Assembly: GCA_016874295.1 (NCBI GenBank)
Contig: VGUH01000011.1
Span: 1-64,000, forward strand
Direction of reading: 5' to 3'
From: Gammaproteobacteria bacterium
GTDB lineage: Bacteria > Pseudomonadota > Gammaproteobacteria > Steroidobacterales > Steroidobacteraceae
DNA: 64,000 bases
The notes under the pieces are model-generated. The model made no database searches. It was not told the origin of the DNA and saw only the letters and a program-made list of their open reading frames with translations. Positions within the stretch are counted from its first letter, which is position 1, and each line of letters starts with the position of its first letter. The position numbers and the translations under genes were made by a program. Of this stretch, positions 46,600 through 58,160 are shown piece by piece.

Positions 46600-47517
46600 T
46601 TGAGCAAGTCGTGGCAAGCGGTCCTGAAACACAAGGCACTCAATGCCTGGGGACTGTTCTGCCTGCTCAGCATCCCCATGTCACTCGTCATGGTCGCCGA
46701 GATGCTGCGGACCGACCTGTCTGCGCCGACCGGGGTCTCGCACCTGATTTCCTACGCGGTACGCTGGGCGGTGCCGCTGATCTACCTGGTCACGGCGGCG
46801 TCGGCACTGCACGCGCTGTTTCCGGGACCGCTCTCGACCTGGCTGATGCGCAACCGCAAGCACGTCGGGCTCTCCTTCGCCGTCGCGATGGCCTGGCAGG
46901 GTCTGTTCATATTCCTGGTTTCGACCTCCCATCGAGACTACTACTTCAGCGAGATATTTCTCCTTCGCGACGAAATCGAAGGCAGCACGGGCTACCTCTT
47001 TCTGGCCGCCATGGTCGCGACATCTTTCGAAGTCGGCCGCAGACTCCTGAGCGCGGCCCAGTGGAAATTGCTGCATCGCAGTGGCGTTTACTTCCTGTGG
47101 GCCTATCCGTTCAGCGTCTACTGGTGGAATCTGTTCATCTACCCGGACCCTCGGCCCATCGACTATGTCTTTTACTGGGGCGGTTTCATCGCCTTCGCGC
47201 TCAGAATCGCCGCCTGGGGCAGGAAGCGGCAGCAGGCCGCTTTGCGGGCAGCGGCCGGCAGCGTGCCGACGGCCAACCGGATTGCAGGCGCCAGCCTCAT
47301 TGCCTGCGGGCTGGCGGCTGCCGGCACGGGTGGGTGGTGGCAGAAATCGGTGACCGGGTTTCTGACCGCCCCGGAATGGTCCGCAAACCTGGTGGCGTGG
47401 CTTCCATTCTGGCCATTCGAACTCTTCCTGCCGCTGGTCGCCGTCGGCCTCGGCACACTGACCGCCACGACCGGGCGCGCGGCAGGCTCAGGATTCCCTG
47501 AGCCCGCAGCGGACTAA
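46600..47517 (+). CDS. Ferric-reductase-like (YedZ/MsrQ-type) transmembrane protein, haem ligands degenerate
   Basis: 305 residues from a TTG at 46600 with GGAG just ahead. Several hydrophobic helices; RKHVGLSFAVAMAWQGLF and WKLLHRSGVYFLWAYPFSVYWW resemble the two haem-binding helices of YedZ-type proteins. The second His of the latter helix is replaced (YPFSVYWW), and the first helix has Trp-Gln where a His is usual, so haem binding may be reduced or lost. Function unknown. Its 3' end overlaps the leuB stop by 4 bp (convergent). Confidence 0.6.
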   Translation: MSKSWQAVLKHKALNAWGLFCLLSIPMSLVMVAEMLRTDLSAPTGVSHLISYAVRWAVPLIYLVTAASALHALFPGPLSTWLMRNRKHVGLSFAVAMAWQGLFIFLVSTSHRDYYFSEIFLLRDEIEGSTGYLFLAAMVATSFEVGRRLLSAAQWKLLHRSGVYFLWAYPFSVYWWNLFIYPDPRPIDYVFYWGGFIAFALRIAAWGRKRQQAALRAAAGSVPTANRIAGASLIACGLAAAGTGGWWQKSVTGFLTAPEWSANLVAWLPFWPFELFLPLVAVGLGTLTATTGRAAGSGFPEPAAD

Positions 47518-48581
47518 CTGACCCGGAGCCGGTCCACAACGGCGTCGCCTGCTGCCTGTGTCGGCGCCGCGTCGGTGCCGCGCGGCGCGATGTCCGGCGT
47601 CAGTACGCCGGCCGCGATGGCCTCCGCGACCGCCCGTTCGACCGCGGCGGCCTCGGTCTCGAGTCCGAGCGAATGGCGCAGCAGCAGCGCCGCGCTCGCG
47701 ATGGCACCGTACGGGTTCGCGATGCCGCGACCCGCGATGTCCGGCGCCGAGCCGTGGATGGGCTCGTACAGGCCGCGGCGGCCGTCGCCCAGCGATGCCG
47801 AGGGCATCAGGCCGAGCGAGCCGGCGAGCGCGGCGGCCTCGTCGCTCAGGATGTCGCCGAACAGGTTCTCGGTCACCAGCACGTCGAAGCTCGCCGGGCG
47901 CGTCAGCAACAACATCGCCGCGGAGTCGACCAGTTGGTGCTCGAGCGTGATGGCCGGGAATTCCTCCCGAACGACGCGCGTGACCGTCTCGCGCCACAGC
48001 CGCGAGGTTTCGAGCACGTTGGCCTTGTCCACCGACGTGACGCGCCCGCGCCGCGCCGCGGCGAGCCGGAAGGCGATGCGCGCGATGCGCTCGATCTCGC
48101 CCGCCGTGTAGCGGCACTCGTCGGTGGCCGAATCCGCCTCGCGCGTGCGGCGGCCGAAATAGATGCCGCCCGTCAGTTCGCGGACGATCAGCAGGTCGAC
48201 GCCGCCGAGCAGCGACTCCTTGAGCGGCGACGCCACGTGCAGCGCCGGCTGCGGAACGACGGGCCGCAGGTTGGCGTACAACCCGAGGGCCTCGCGCAGA
48301 CCAAGGATCGCCTGCTCCGGCCGGATTCTCGCCGCGGGGTCGGCGTACTTCAGCGCGCCGATCGCGCCGAACAGGATGGCGTCGCACTCGCGCGCGAGCG
48401 CGAGCGTCGCGGCCGGCAGCGGCTCCTGCCCGGCGTCCATCGCCGCGGCGCCCACCGGCGCCTCCTCGAAGCCGAAATCGTGGCCGAATCGCGCCGCGAC
48501 GGCCCGCAGCGCGCGCACGGCCTCGGCCGTGACTTCCGGGCCGATCCCGTCGCCCGGCAGGACGGCGATGCGCGCCTTCAA
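47514..48581 (-). CDS. leuB: 3-isopropylmalate dehydrogenase
   Basis: 355 residues from a TTG at 48581 inside the leuD stop (TTGA). Seen: IAVLPGDGIGPEVT, RELTGGIYFG, DKANVLETSRLWRE, and NLFGDILSDEAAALAGSLGLMPSASLG (metal/substrate Asp region). It makes 2-oxoisocaproate for leucine. Last gene of leuACDB. Confidence 0.95.
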   Translation of the reverse strand: MKARIAVLPGDGIGPEVTAEAVRALRAVAARFGHDFGFEEAPVGAAAMDAGQEPLPAATLALARECDAILFGAIGALKYADPAARIRPEQAILGLREALGLYANLRPVVPQPALHVASPLKESLLGGVDLLIVRELTGGIYFGRRTREADSATDECRYTAGEIERIARIAFRLAAARRGRVTSVDKANVLETSRLWRETVTRVVREEFPAITLEHQLVDSAAMLLLTRPASFDVLVTENLFGDILSDEAAALAGSLGLMPSASLGDGRRGLYEPIHGSAPDIAGRGIANPYGAIASAALLLRHSLGLETEAAAVERAVAEAIAAGVLTPDIAPRGTDAAPTQAAGDAVVDRLRVS

Positions 48582-49171
48582 GCGCCGCGGCTCCGCTCAT
48601 ACGCGTCGATGGCGCCGGACCGGGACAACAGGTAGCCGAGTTCGTCGATCCCGTTCAGCAGCCGATAGCGCGCGAAGGGTTCGACCGGAAACGGCGCGGG
48701 CGCCAGACCCGGCGCCGCCAGCGTCGTCGCCTCGAGGTCGATCGTCACTTCGACCCCGGGGTGCGCTGTCAGCCAGGCGAGCGCGTCGCCCGGCACCGCG
48801 ACCGGCAGCAGCCCGTTCTTCAGGGCATTGTTGCGGAAGATGTCCGCGAACGAACCCGCGACTACCGCGCGAAACCCGTAGTCGCGCAGCGCCCAGGCCG
48901 CGTGCTCGCGCGAGGAGCCGCAGCCGAAATTCCGGCCCGCGACCAGCACGCCGGCGCCGCGTGTCTGCGGGTCATTGAGCGCGAAGCCGGGCCGCGGCTG
49001 CCCTTCCCCGTCGAATCGCCAGTCGGCGAACAGCGCGTCGCCGAAGCCGTCCCGGCGCGTCGTCGTCAGGAAGCGCGCGGGGATGATCTGGTCGGTGTCC
49101 ACATCGTCGGCCGCGAGCACGACGGTGCGCGCGCGGATGGTGCGGATGGGCGTTGTCGCAGTGACGTCCAT
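48578..49171 (-). CDS. leuD: Isopropylmalate isomerase, small subunit
   Basis: 197 residues from the ATG at 49171. Aconitase swivel-domain strings: DDVDTDQIIPARFL, GRNFGCGSSREHAAWAL and FADIFRNNALKNGLLPV. It pairs with LeuC to isomerise isopropylmalate. It starts 2 bp after the leuC stop. The long open frame above it is antisense to leuC. Confidence 0.95.
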   Translation of the reverse strand: MDVTATTPIRTIRARTVVLAADDVDTDQIIPARFLTTTRRDGFGDALFADWRFDGEGQPRPGFALNDPQTRGAGVLVAGRNFGCGSSREHAAWALRDYGFRAVVAGSFADIFRNNALKNGLLPVAVPGDALAWLTAHPGVEVTIDLEATTLAAPGLAPAPFPVEPFARYRLLNGIDELGYLLSRSGAIDAYERSRGA

Positions 49172-49173
49172 GG

Positions 49174-50570
49174 TCAGGCCGCCAGCTCGCGCGGATCCGT
49201 GACCCGGCCGGTCACCGCCGCCGCGGCCGCCGTGGCGGGACCCGCGAGCAGCGTGCGGCTGCCCGCACCCTGCCGGCCCTCGAAGTTGCGGTTGCTCGTG
49301 CTCACGACGTACTGGCCGGACGCGGCGACGTCGCCGTTCATGCCGATGCACATCGAGCAGCCGGACTCCCGCCACTCCGCGCCGGCCGCGAGGAACACGC
49401 GATCGAGTCCCTCCGCCTCGGCGGCGCGCTTCACCTGCTGCGAGCCCGGCACGACCAGCATGCGCACGCCGCGGGCGAGCTTGCGGCCGCGCAGCACCGC
49501 CGCGGCGGCCTGCAGGTCCGACAGGCGCGAGTTGGTGCAACTGCCGATGAACACGAGATCCACGCGCTTGCCGGCGAGCCGCTCACCCGGCTCGAAGCCC
49601 ATGTAGCGCAGGGCCTTCATGAACGCCGCATCGCCGGCCTCGGGGATGCTGCCGCCGACGGCGGTGACCATGCCGGGGTTGGTGCCGTAGCTGATCATCG
49701 GCTCGACTGCCGCCGCATCGAGCGAAACCTCGCCGTCGAATGCCGCGCCGGCATCGCCCGGCAGCGCCTGCCAGCGCTCGACGGCGTGCTCCCAGTCCTC
49801 GCCCGCGGGCGCGCCCGGGCGGCCCTGCAGGTACGCGAAGGTCGTGGCATCCGGCGCGATCATGCCGGCCCGGGCACCCGCCTCGATCGACATGTTGCAC
49901 ACGGTCATGCGTTCTTCCATGGACAGCGCGCGGATGCCCTCGCCGCGATACTCGATGACGTGGCCGGTGCCGCCGCCGACGCCGAGCCGGCCGACGATCG
50001 CGAGCACCAGGTCCTTGGAGCCGACGCCTGCCTGCAACCTTCCCCCGATCGTAACCGCGAGGCAGCGCGGCTTGCGCTGCAGCAGGCACTGCGTCGCGAG
50101 CACGTGGCCGACCTCGGTGGTGCCGATGCCGAAGGCCAGCGTGCCGAAGGCGCCATGCGTGCTGGTGTGGCTGTCGCCGCAGACGATCGTCATGCCGGGC
50201 TGCGTGCGCCCGAGCTCGGGACCGATCACGTGCACGATGCCGCGCCGGCCGTCGCCGAGACCGAGCAGCTCGATGCCGTGCGCGCGCGCATTGCGCTCGA
50301 GCGCCGCGACCTGGGCCGCCGCCGACGCGTCGCGGATCGGGATGCGTCCGAGGAGTTCGGCCGCATCGGTCGGCGTCGAATGGTCGAGCGTGCCGAGCGT
50401 CCGGTCGGGCCGGCGCACGGGCAGGCCGCGCGACTCGAGTTCGGCGAACGCCTGCGGCGTCGTCACCTCGTGCACGAGGTGCAGGTCCACGTACAGGACC
50501 GCGGGCGTTTCGGCAGTCTCCGCCACGACCTCGTGGGCCTGCCAGATCTTCTCGAACAGGGTGCGCGGCG

Positions 50571-50574
<4 letters not shown>
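49174..50574 (-). CDS. leuC: Isopropylmalate isomerase, large subunit
   Basis: 466 residues. The three [4Fe-4S] cysteines are seen in [13 protein letters not shown] and [11 protein letters not shown]; also [21 protein letters not shown] and [16 protein letters not shown]. The start at 50574 overlaps the leuA stop (ATGA). Confidence 0.95.
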
Positions 50575-52115
<1,541 letters not shown>

Positions 52116-52129
52116 GATTCCTCCCGCGC

Positions 52130-52169
52130 AAAAAACGAACCCCGCAGCGGCCTTGCCGGTGCGGGGTTC
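52130..52169 (-). terminator. leu attenuator terminator
   Basis: On the minus strand GAACCCCGC...GCGGGGTTC, loop with GGCAAGGCC, then a T6 tail. The leader contains GGTGCGGG (plus-strand 52205-52212), a perfect 8-nt complement of the 5' arm, which would form the antiterminator. Confidence 0.92.
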
Positions 52170-52192
52170 CTGTCTCCAGGTTTCTTCGGGCG

Positions 52193-52267
52193 TCAGCCCG
52201 TCGTCCCGCACCTCGGTGAGGCAAGCAGAAGAAGGCCAAGCAGGGCGATTGGCTGCCGTTTCGTCAT
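52193..52267 (-). CDS. leuL: leu leader peptide
   Basis: A 24-codon ORF beginning MTKRQPIALLGLLLLASP: six Leu in seven codons with one Gly. It ends CGGGACGACGGGCTGA, the same ACGGGCTGA end as the phe leader. Placement 24 nt before the terminator fits classical leucine attenuation. Confidence 0.9.
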   Translation of the reverse strand: MTKRQPIALLGLLLLASPRCGTTG

Positions 52268-52291
52268 GGGATCGCCGCGTCCATGGCGCGC

Positions 52292-52321
52292 ATAACACCA
52301 CGGCTGGCGTGCGCGTGTCAA
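52292..52321 (-). promoter_or_regulatory. Predicted leu operon promoter
   Basis: Perfect TTGACA (plus-strand 52316-52321) and TGTTAT (52292-52297), 18-bp spacer, about 25 bp upstream of the leader peptide ATG. Confidence 0.6.
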
Positions 52322-52355
52322 TCGCGGGCAGGCACAAGCGGCGGCAGGCGGCAGG

Positions 52356-52381
52356 TAACGGACCGTTATAAGGGCATAACG
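52356..52381 (+). promoter_or_regulatory. Overlapping palindromes upstream of cysJ (candidate CysB site)
   Basis: TAACGG-A-CCGTTA (52356-52368) is followed by CGTTAT-6-ATAACG (52364-52381), sharing the central half-site. Three phased half-sites 65-90 bp ahead of cysJ fit a LysR-type activator, and a CysB-like gene closes the operon. Binding by CysB is inferred. Confidence 0.45.
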
Positions 52382-52447
52382 AGGGAGTCTTTCCGTAGTG
52401 CCCGCCCCGCTCCGTAGGATCGGAAGCAGGAGAACCTGCGAGGCGCC

Positions 52448-54292
52448 ATGATGGCCAATCCGTTGCCCACATCCCAGGCCTTCCCGCTCGACGCCGAGCG
52501 CGCCGACCGGCTGGTCGAGCTCGTGCGCGGCCTCGACGCGCCGGGCCTGCTCTGGATCTCCGGCTACGCAGCGGGACTGGCAGCCGCGGGACTCGCGGCC
52601 GCCGCGAACCACGTGACCTGGGGCGCCGCCGGCGCCGCGACCGCCTCCGTGCCGACGCCGGACGCCGACGCGCCCTGGGCCGCGACCATCGTCTACGGCT
52701 CGCAGACCGGCAACGGCCGACGCATCGCGGAAGCGCTCGGCGCGCGCCTCAAGGCACAAGGCCATCGCGTGCGCGTCTCCCGCGCCGGCGAGTATGCGAC
52801 AAAAGAGCTCGCCCGCGAAAAGCGCCTGTTCATCATCATGAGCACGCACGGCGACGGCGATCCGCCGGACGACGCGCGGCCGCTGACCGATTTCCTGTTC
52901 GGGCGGCGCGCGCCGCAACTGCCGTCGCTCGAATTCGCCGTGCTGGCGCTCGGCGACTCGAGTTATCCGAAGTACTGCGAGATCGGACGGCGCGTTGACG
53001 GGCGCCTCGCGGAGCTCGGCGCGAAGCGCCTGTTCGAGCGCGTCGACTGCGACGTGGACTTCGACGTTCCTGCAGCGGGTTGGCAGGCGCGGGTCAACGA
53101 ATGGGCCGAAAAGCTGCCGCCGGAAAGCACCGCCCCCGCGCGCGTCGCCGTGCTGCGCCCGGTCGCGAGCGCTCCAGCCTGGAGCCGCGAGCGGCCGTTC
53201 GCGGCCGAGGTCCTCGCCAACCAGCGCATCACCTGGGGCGAGGGCGTGCGCGACGTGCGCCACGTCGAGCTGTCGCTCGCAGGCTCGGGACTGCGCTACG
53301 AGCCGGGCGACTCGCTTGGCGTCGTTCCGGAAAACCCCGAAGCCACCGTCGCCGCCGTGCTCGCCGCCGCGCGTCTCGATGGCAACGAGTCCGTGCAGCG
53401 CGACGGGCGGCGGCGCCCGCTCGCCGAGTGGCTGTCGAAGGGCCTCGAGATCACGCTCGTGACCCGGCCCTTGATCGCGAAAATCGCGGAGCGCGGCCGG
53501 CAGGCAGCGCTCGCGGCACTGCTGCGGCCCGGACACGAGGCGGCGCTGCGCGCCTTTCTCACCCAGAACCAGCTCGTCGACCTGCTGGAGACCTACCCCG
53601 CCGATTGGGACGCTGACTCACTGGTCGCGGCGCTCCGGCCCCTCGCGCCCCGCCTTTACTCGATCGCCTCGAGCGCCCGGGAAGTCGGCGACGAGGTGCA
53701 TCTCACCGCGGCACGGATCGATACGGGCGGCGGCATCTCGAAGCGGCCCGGTGCGGCGACGCATTATCTCGCGACTCGCGCCGAGGGCGCGGCGATCCCC
53801 GTTTACGTCGAATCAAACCCGCGCTTTCGCCTGCCCGTCGACGGCGCGCGGGACGTGATCATGATCGGCGCCGGCACGGGCATCGCGCCCTACCGCGCGT
53901 TCCTGCAGGAGCGGGTTGCGGCGGGCAGCCGCGGGCGCAACTGGCTGATTTTCGGCGCGCGGCACCTCGCCCGCGACTTCCTCTACCAGCTCGAGTGGCA
54001 GCGCGCCCTCAGGCAGGGTGCGCTGGCGCGCATCGACCTCGCCTTCTCCCGGGATTCGGGCCGCAAGACCTACGTGCAGCAGCGCATCCAGGAGGCCGGC
54101 GCGACGCTCCACGACTGGCTCGAGAGCGGCGCGACGCTCTACGTCTGCGGCGACGCGACGCGCATGGCCCCCGACGTGCACGCCGCGCTCGCCGGCGTGA
54201 TCGCGAAGCACGGCGGTCTCTCAACGGAAGCCGCGCAGGAGCACCTGGACCGGCTCGGCGCGGACGGCCGTTATCTCAGAGACGTGTACTGA
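52448..54292 (+). CDS. cysJ: Sulfite reductase flavoprotein subunit
   Basis: 614 residues. An N-terminal flavodoxin domain ([42 protein letters not shown]) is followed by an FAD/NADPH reductase domain ([37 protein letters not shown]). It passes electrons from NADPH to the CysI haemoprotein. An extra hydrophobic segment near the N-terminus (about 30-60) matches the usual leader of the protein. It overlaps cysI by 1 bp. Confidence 0.93.
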   Translation: MMANPLPTSQAFPLDAERADRLVELVRGLDAPGLLWISGYAAGLAAAGLAAAANHVTWGAAGAATASVPTPDADAPWAATIVYGSQTGNGRRIAEALGARLKAQGHRVRVSRAGEYATKELAREKRLFIIMSTHGDGDPPDDARPLTDFLFGRRAPQLPSLEFAVLALGDSSYPKYCEIGRRVDGRLAELGAKRLFERVDCDVDFDVPAAGWQARVNEWAEKLPPESTAPARVAVLRPVASAPAWSRERPFAAEVLANQRITWGEGVRDVRHVELSLAGSGLRYEPGDSLGVVPENPEATVAAVLAAARLDGNESVQRDGRRRPLAEWLSKGLEITLVTRPLIAKIAERGRQAALAALLRPGHEAALRAFLTQNQLVDLLETYPADWDADSLVAALRPLAPRLYSIASSAREVGDEVHLTAARIDTGGGISKRPGAATHYLATRAEGAAIPVYVESNPRFRLPVDGARDVIMIGAGTGIAPYRAFLQERVAAGSRGRNWLIFGARHLARDFLYQLEWQRALRQGALARIDLAFSRDSGRKTYVQQRIQEAGATLHDWLESGATLYVCGDATRMAPDVHAALAGVIAKHGGLSTEAAQEHLDRLGADGRYLRDVY

Positions 54293-55950
54293 TGGCCGCC
54301 GCGAACCCCAGTGCCGTCGAGCGGATCAAGGCCGCGAGCCGCGGCCTGCGCGGCACGATCGTGGAGAGCCTCGCCGACCCGGTGACCGGCGGGCTCGCCG
54401 ACGACGACCAGCACCTGCTGAAATTCCATGGCTCCTACCAGCAGCACGACCGCGACAGCGCCGAGGCGCGCCGCCAGGCGAAGCTCGAGCCCGCATTCAG
54501 CTTCATGATCCGCACGCGCCTGCCCGGCGGGCTCGTCACGCCGGCGCAGTGGCTCGCGCTCGATGCGCTCGCGACCCGCTACGCGAATGGCACGCTGCGC
54601 CTGACGTCGCGCCAGGCGTTCCAGCTGCACGGCGTGCTGAAAGGCGACCTGAAACCGGCGATCGCGGCGATGAATGCGGCACTCGTCGACACCATCGCGG
54701 CCTGCGGCGACGTCAACCGCAACGTGCTCGCGTCGCCGGGGCCGCTGGCCTCGCCCGTCCATGCCGCGGTGCAGGCCTGGGCTGCGAAGCTCTCCGCGCA
54801 CCTGTTGCCGCGTACGCGCGCCTACCACGAGATCTGGCTGGACGGCGCGAAGGTCGCGCCGGAGCAGGAAGCAGAGACGGTCCTCGGCGCGAACTACCTG
54901 CCGCGCAAGTTCAAGGCGGCGATCGCCGTGCCGCCGGTCAACGACGTCGACGTCTTCGCGCAGGACCTCGGCTTCATCGCGATCGCGCAGGACGGCCGGC
55001 TCGCCGGCTTCAACCTGGCGGCCGGCGGCGGGCTCGGCGCGACGCACGGCGACGCGCAGACATATCCCCGGCTCGCGGAGGTCGTCGGCTTCCTTGCACC
55101 TGAGCAGTTGCTCGCCGTCGCCGAGGCGGTCGTCACCACGCAGCGCGACTTCGGCGATCGCGGCGAGCGCAAGCACGCGCGCCTCAAGTACACCATCGCC
55201 GATCGCGGCCTCGACTGGTTCCGCAGCGAGCTCGAGCGCCGGCTCGGCTTCGCGCTCGAGGCGCCGCGGCCCTTCGAGTTCACGACCACGGGCGATCGAT
55301 TCGGCTGGAGCGAGGATGGCGAGGGCCGCTGGCACCTAGCGCTTCGCATCGAGTCCGGGCGTGTGGCCGACCGGGGCGACCGGCGGCTGCGCGCGGGACT
55401 CGCGCGCATCGCGCAGGTACATCGGGGCCACTTCCAGCTGACGCCGAACCAGAACCTCATCGTCGCGGACGTCGCGGATGGCGATCGTTGGCGCATCGAC
55501 GCCCTGGTCGTGGGCTACGGGCTCGACGCGTACCGCAGGTCGCGGCCGGTCGCGCTCGAGTCGCTCGCCTGCGTCGCGCTGCCCACCTGCCCGCTCGCGA
55601 TGGCGGAAGCCGAGCGCTACCTGCCGGCGGCGACCGCCGCGATCGACGCGCTGATGGAGAAGCACGGCCTCGGCGGCGAGCCGCTGCTGTTTCGCGTGAG
55701 CGGCTGCCCCAACGGCTGCTCGCGGCCCTACCTCGCGGAAGTCGCGCTGGTCGGCAAGGCGCCGGGACGCTACAACCTGCATCTCGGCGGCGCGCGCGAC
55801 GGCCGGCGCCTGGCCGCTCTGTACCGCGAAAACCTCGACGAACCCGCTATTCTCGCCGCGCTCGACCCGCTGTTCGCCGCCTGGTCCGCGGAGCGCACGC
55901 CCGCAGAGGCATTCGGCGATTGGCTGCACCGCAGCAGGCGGCTGTCATGA
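54292..55950 (+). CDS. cysI: Sulfite reductase haemoprotein subunit
   Basis: 552 residues. Two sulfite-reductase repeats; [14 protein letters not shown] at the start, [27 protein letters not shown], and the siroheme/[4Fe-4S] cysteines in [17 protein letters not shown] and [20 protein letters not shown]. It reduces sulfite to sulfide using six electrons from CysJ. It overlaps cysH (ATGA). Confidence 0.94.
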   Translation: MAAANPSAVERIKAASRGLRGTIVESLADPVTGGLADDDQHLLKFHGSYQQHDRDSAEARRQAKLEPAFSFMIRTRLPGGLVTPAQWLALDALATRYANGTLRLTSRQAFQLHGVLKGDLKPAIAAMNAALVDTIAACGDVNRNVLASPGPLASPVHAAVQAWAAKLSAHLLPRTRAYHEIWLDGAKVAPEQEAETVLGANYLPRKFKAAIAVPPVNDVDVFAQDLGFIAIAQDGRLAGFNLAAGGGLGATHGDAQTYPRLAEVVGFLAPEQLLAVAEAVVTTQRDFGDRGERKHARLKYTIADRGLDWFRSELERRLGFALEAPRPFEFTTTGDRFGWSEDGEGRWHLALRIESGRVADRGDRRLRAGLARIAQVHRGHFQLTPNQNLIVADVADGDRWRIDALVVGYGLDAYRRSRPVALESLACVALPTCPLAMAEAERYLPAATAAIDALMEKHGLGGEPLLFRVSGCPNGCSRPYLAEVALVGKAPGRYNLHLGGARDGRRLAALYRENLDEPAILAALDPLFAAWSAERTPAEAFGDWLHRSRRLS

Positions 55951-56693
55951 GCTGCGTGATGCGTGAGACGCGCACCGCCCGGCAGGGCCTCGTGTTGTCC
56001 GCGCTGAACGCGGAGCTGCGCGCGCTCGGCGCGCGGGCGCGCGTCGAGCGCGCGGCGGAATTCCTGCCGGGGCCGCAGATCCTCAGCTCTTCCTTCGGCG
56101 CCCAGGCGGCGGTATCGCTGCACCTCGTCACGCAAGCGCTGCCCGGCATCCCGGTCGTGCTGATCGACACCGGCTACCTGTTCGCGGAGACGTATCGCTT
56201 CGCCGACCAGCTCGCCGCACGCCTGCGGCTGAACCTCAAGGTCTACGGACCAGCAGAGTCGCCAGCCTGGCTCGAGGCGCGGCACGGGAAGCTGTGGGAA
56301 CAGGGAGCCGCCGGCATCGAGCGCTACAACCAGGTTCACAAGGTCGAACCGATGCAGCGCGCACTTGCCGAGCTCGGCGCCGGTACCTGGTTTGCGGGCC
56401 TGCGCCGCCAGCAGTCCGGGACCCGCGCCGCGATCGAGCCGGTGCAGCGCATCGGATCGGGCCGGTTCAAGGTGCATCCGATCTTCGACTGGACCGACCG
56501 CGACGTGCACGAGTATCTGCGACGCAACGACCTGCCGTATCACCCGCTCTGGGAGCGCGGCTATGTGTCGATCGGCGACTGGCACACCACGCGCTCCCTG
56601 CGCGAAGCGGGCGACGATGCCGGCGGCACGCGGTTTTTCGGTGTGCAGCGGGAGTGCGGCCTGCACCTGATCGGCGCCGGCGCCGGACGCTGA
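55947..56693 (+). CDS. cysH: Phosphoadenylyl-sulfate (PAPS) reductase
   Basis: 248 residues. [15 protein letters not shown] and [16 protein letters not shown] bind the nucleotide; the thioredoxin-linked catalytic Cys lies in RECGLH at the end. The iron-sulfur CC...CC pairs of APS reductases are absent, so PAPS is the expected substrate. The start at 55947 overlaps cysI. Confidence 0.93.
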   Translation: MSCVMRETRTARQGLVLSALNAELRALGARARVERAAEFLPGPQILSSSFGAQAAVSLHLVTQALPGIPVVLIDTGYLFAETYRFADQLAARLRLNLKVYGPAESPAWLEARHGKLWEQGAAGIERYNQVHKVEPMQRALAELGAGTWFAGLRRQQSGTRAAIEPVQRIGSGRFKVHPIFDWTDRDVHEYLRRNDLPYHPLWERGYVSIGDWHTTRSLREAGDDAGGTRFFGVQRECGLHLIGAGAGR

Positions 56694-56695
56694 GC

Positions 56696-58108
56696 GTGCG
56701 CCACCTCCCCGTCTTCCTCGACCTCAAGTCCGCGCCGGCGCTGGTCGCCGGCGGCGGGCGCGTGGCCGCGCGCAAGGTCGCGCTGCTGCGCTCCGCGGGC
56801 GCGGCGGTCACCGTCGTCGCTCCGACCGCCTGCCCCGAGATCGCGTCCCAGGCGGCACGCGGCGAGCTTGCCTGGCGGCCGCGGAGCTTCGAGCCCGGCG
56901 ACGTTGCCGGCACTCGCGTCGTGTTCGCCGCGACCGACGACGAGTCCGTCAACGACGCCGTCGCGGTAGCGGCCCGTGCGGCGGGCGTGCCCGTCAACGT
57001 CGCGGACGACGGCGCGCGTTCGAGCTTCATCCTGCCGGCAATCGTCGATCGCTCGCCGCTCCTGGTTGCGGTCTCGAGCGGCGGCGCCGCGCCCATGCTG
57101 GCGACCGCCGTGCGCGCGCGCATCGAGGCGCTGCTCGACCATTCCTGGTCGCGGCTCGCCGAGTTCGCCGACCGCTGGCGGCAGGCGATCCGCGCGGCGC
57201 GGCCCGGGATCGCGGCCCGCCGCCGGCTCTACGAATGGCTGCTCGACGGGCCGGTGGCCGGGGCCGTGCGCGCCGGACGCGAGCCGGAGGCGGACAAGCT
57301 GTTCGCAGCAGCGCTCGCGGAAGAGGCGCCTGCGCCGCGCGGATTCGTGTCCCTGGTCGGCGCCGGGCCAGGCGACCCGGACCTACTGACGCTCAAGGCG
57401 CTGCGCGCGCTCGGGACCGCGGACGTGATCCTCGCGGACCGGCTGGTCGGCCCCGAGATCCTGGCGCGCGCCCGCCGCGAGGCGGAAGTCGTGGACGTCG
57501 GCAAGAGCGCGGGCGGCGCGGGCGAGTCGCAGGAGCGCATCAACCGGCTGCTGGTGCATCACGCGCGGCGTGGACGGCGCGTCGTGCGGCTGAAGGGCGG
57601 CGACCCGCTGGTGTTCGGCCGCGGCGGCGAAGAGGCTGCATGGCTCGCGCGCCACGGCGTGCGTTTCGAGATCGTGCCGGGTATCACCGCCGCGCTCGGC
57701 TGCGCCGCCTACGCGGGCATTCCGCTCACCGACCGGCGTTACGCCGAAACGCTGCACTTCGTGACGGCGCACGGCGCCGACGCGGCCGATCGCATCGACT
57801 GGCAGCGCCTCGCGGGCCGCCGCCAGACGCTCGTCGTCTACATGGGCGTCGCGGCTGCCGCAAGCGTGCGCGAACGCCTGATCGAGGCACGGCTACCCCC
57901 CGCGACGCCGGTGGCGATCGTCGAGAACGGCACGCTGCCCGGGCAGCGCGTGCTGCTGAGCGACCTCGCCGGCCTCGGGTCGGCTATCGCGGCCGAAGGC
58001 ATACGCTCGCCCGCCCTGCTGATCATTGGGGAGTCCGCCGCCGAAGCGGCGCGCCTCGCCTGGTTCGGGCCGCCGCCCGCCGTCGAGGCTGTCCGGAAAT
58101 CCGCCTGA
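56696..58108 (+). CDS. cysG: Siroheme synthase (CysG)
   Basis: 470 residues from a GTG at 56696. An N-terminal precorrin-2 dehydrogenase/ferrochelatase half (LPVFLDLKSAPALVAGGGRVAARKVALL) is followed by a C-terminal uroporphyrinogen III methyltransferase half (LVGAGPGDPDLLTLKALRAL, RLKGGDPLVFGRGGEE, VPGITAALGCAAYAGIPLTDR). It supplies siroheme to CysI. Same operon, 2-bp gap after cysH. Confidence 0.95.
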   Translation: MRHLPVFLDLKSAPALVAGGGRVAARKVALLRSAGAAVTVVAPTACPEIASQAARGELAWRPRSFEPGDVAGTRVVFAATDDESVNDAVAVAARAAGVPVNVADDGARSSFILPAIVDRSPLLVAVSSGGAAPMLATAVRARIEALLDHSWSRLAEFADRWRQAIRAARPGIAARRRLYEWLLDGPVAGAVRAGREPEADKLFAAALAEEAPAPRGFVSLVGAGPGDPDLLTLKALRALGTADVILADRLVGPEILARARREAEVVDVGKSAGGAGESQERINRLLVHHARRGRRVVRLKGGDPLVFGRGGEEAAWLARHGVRFEIVPGITAALGCAAYAGIPLTDRRYAETLHFVTAHGADAADRIDWQRLAGRRQTLVVYMGVAAAASVRERLIEARLPPATPVAIVENGTLPGQRVLLSDLAGLGSAIAAEGIRSPALLIIGESAAEAARLAWFGPPPAVEAVRKSA

Positions 58109-58160
58109 GGACGGCGCGCTTCCCTCGACGGCGCCCCTGCCGGTATCGTGGCTGAATCCC

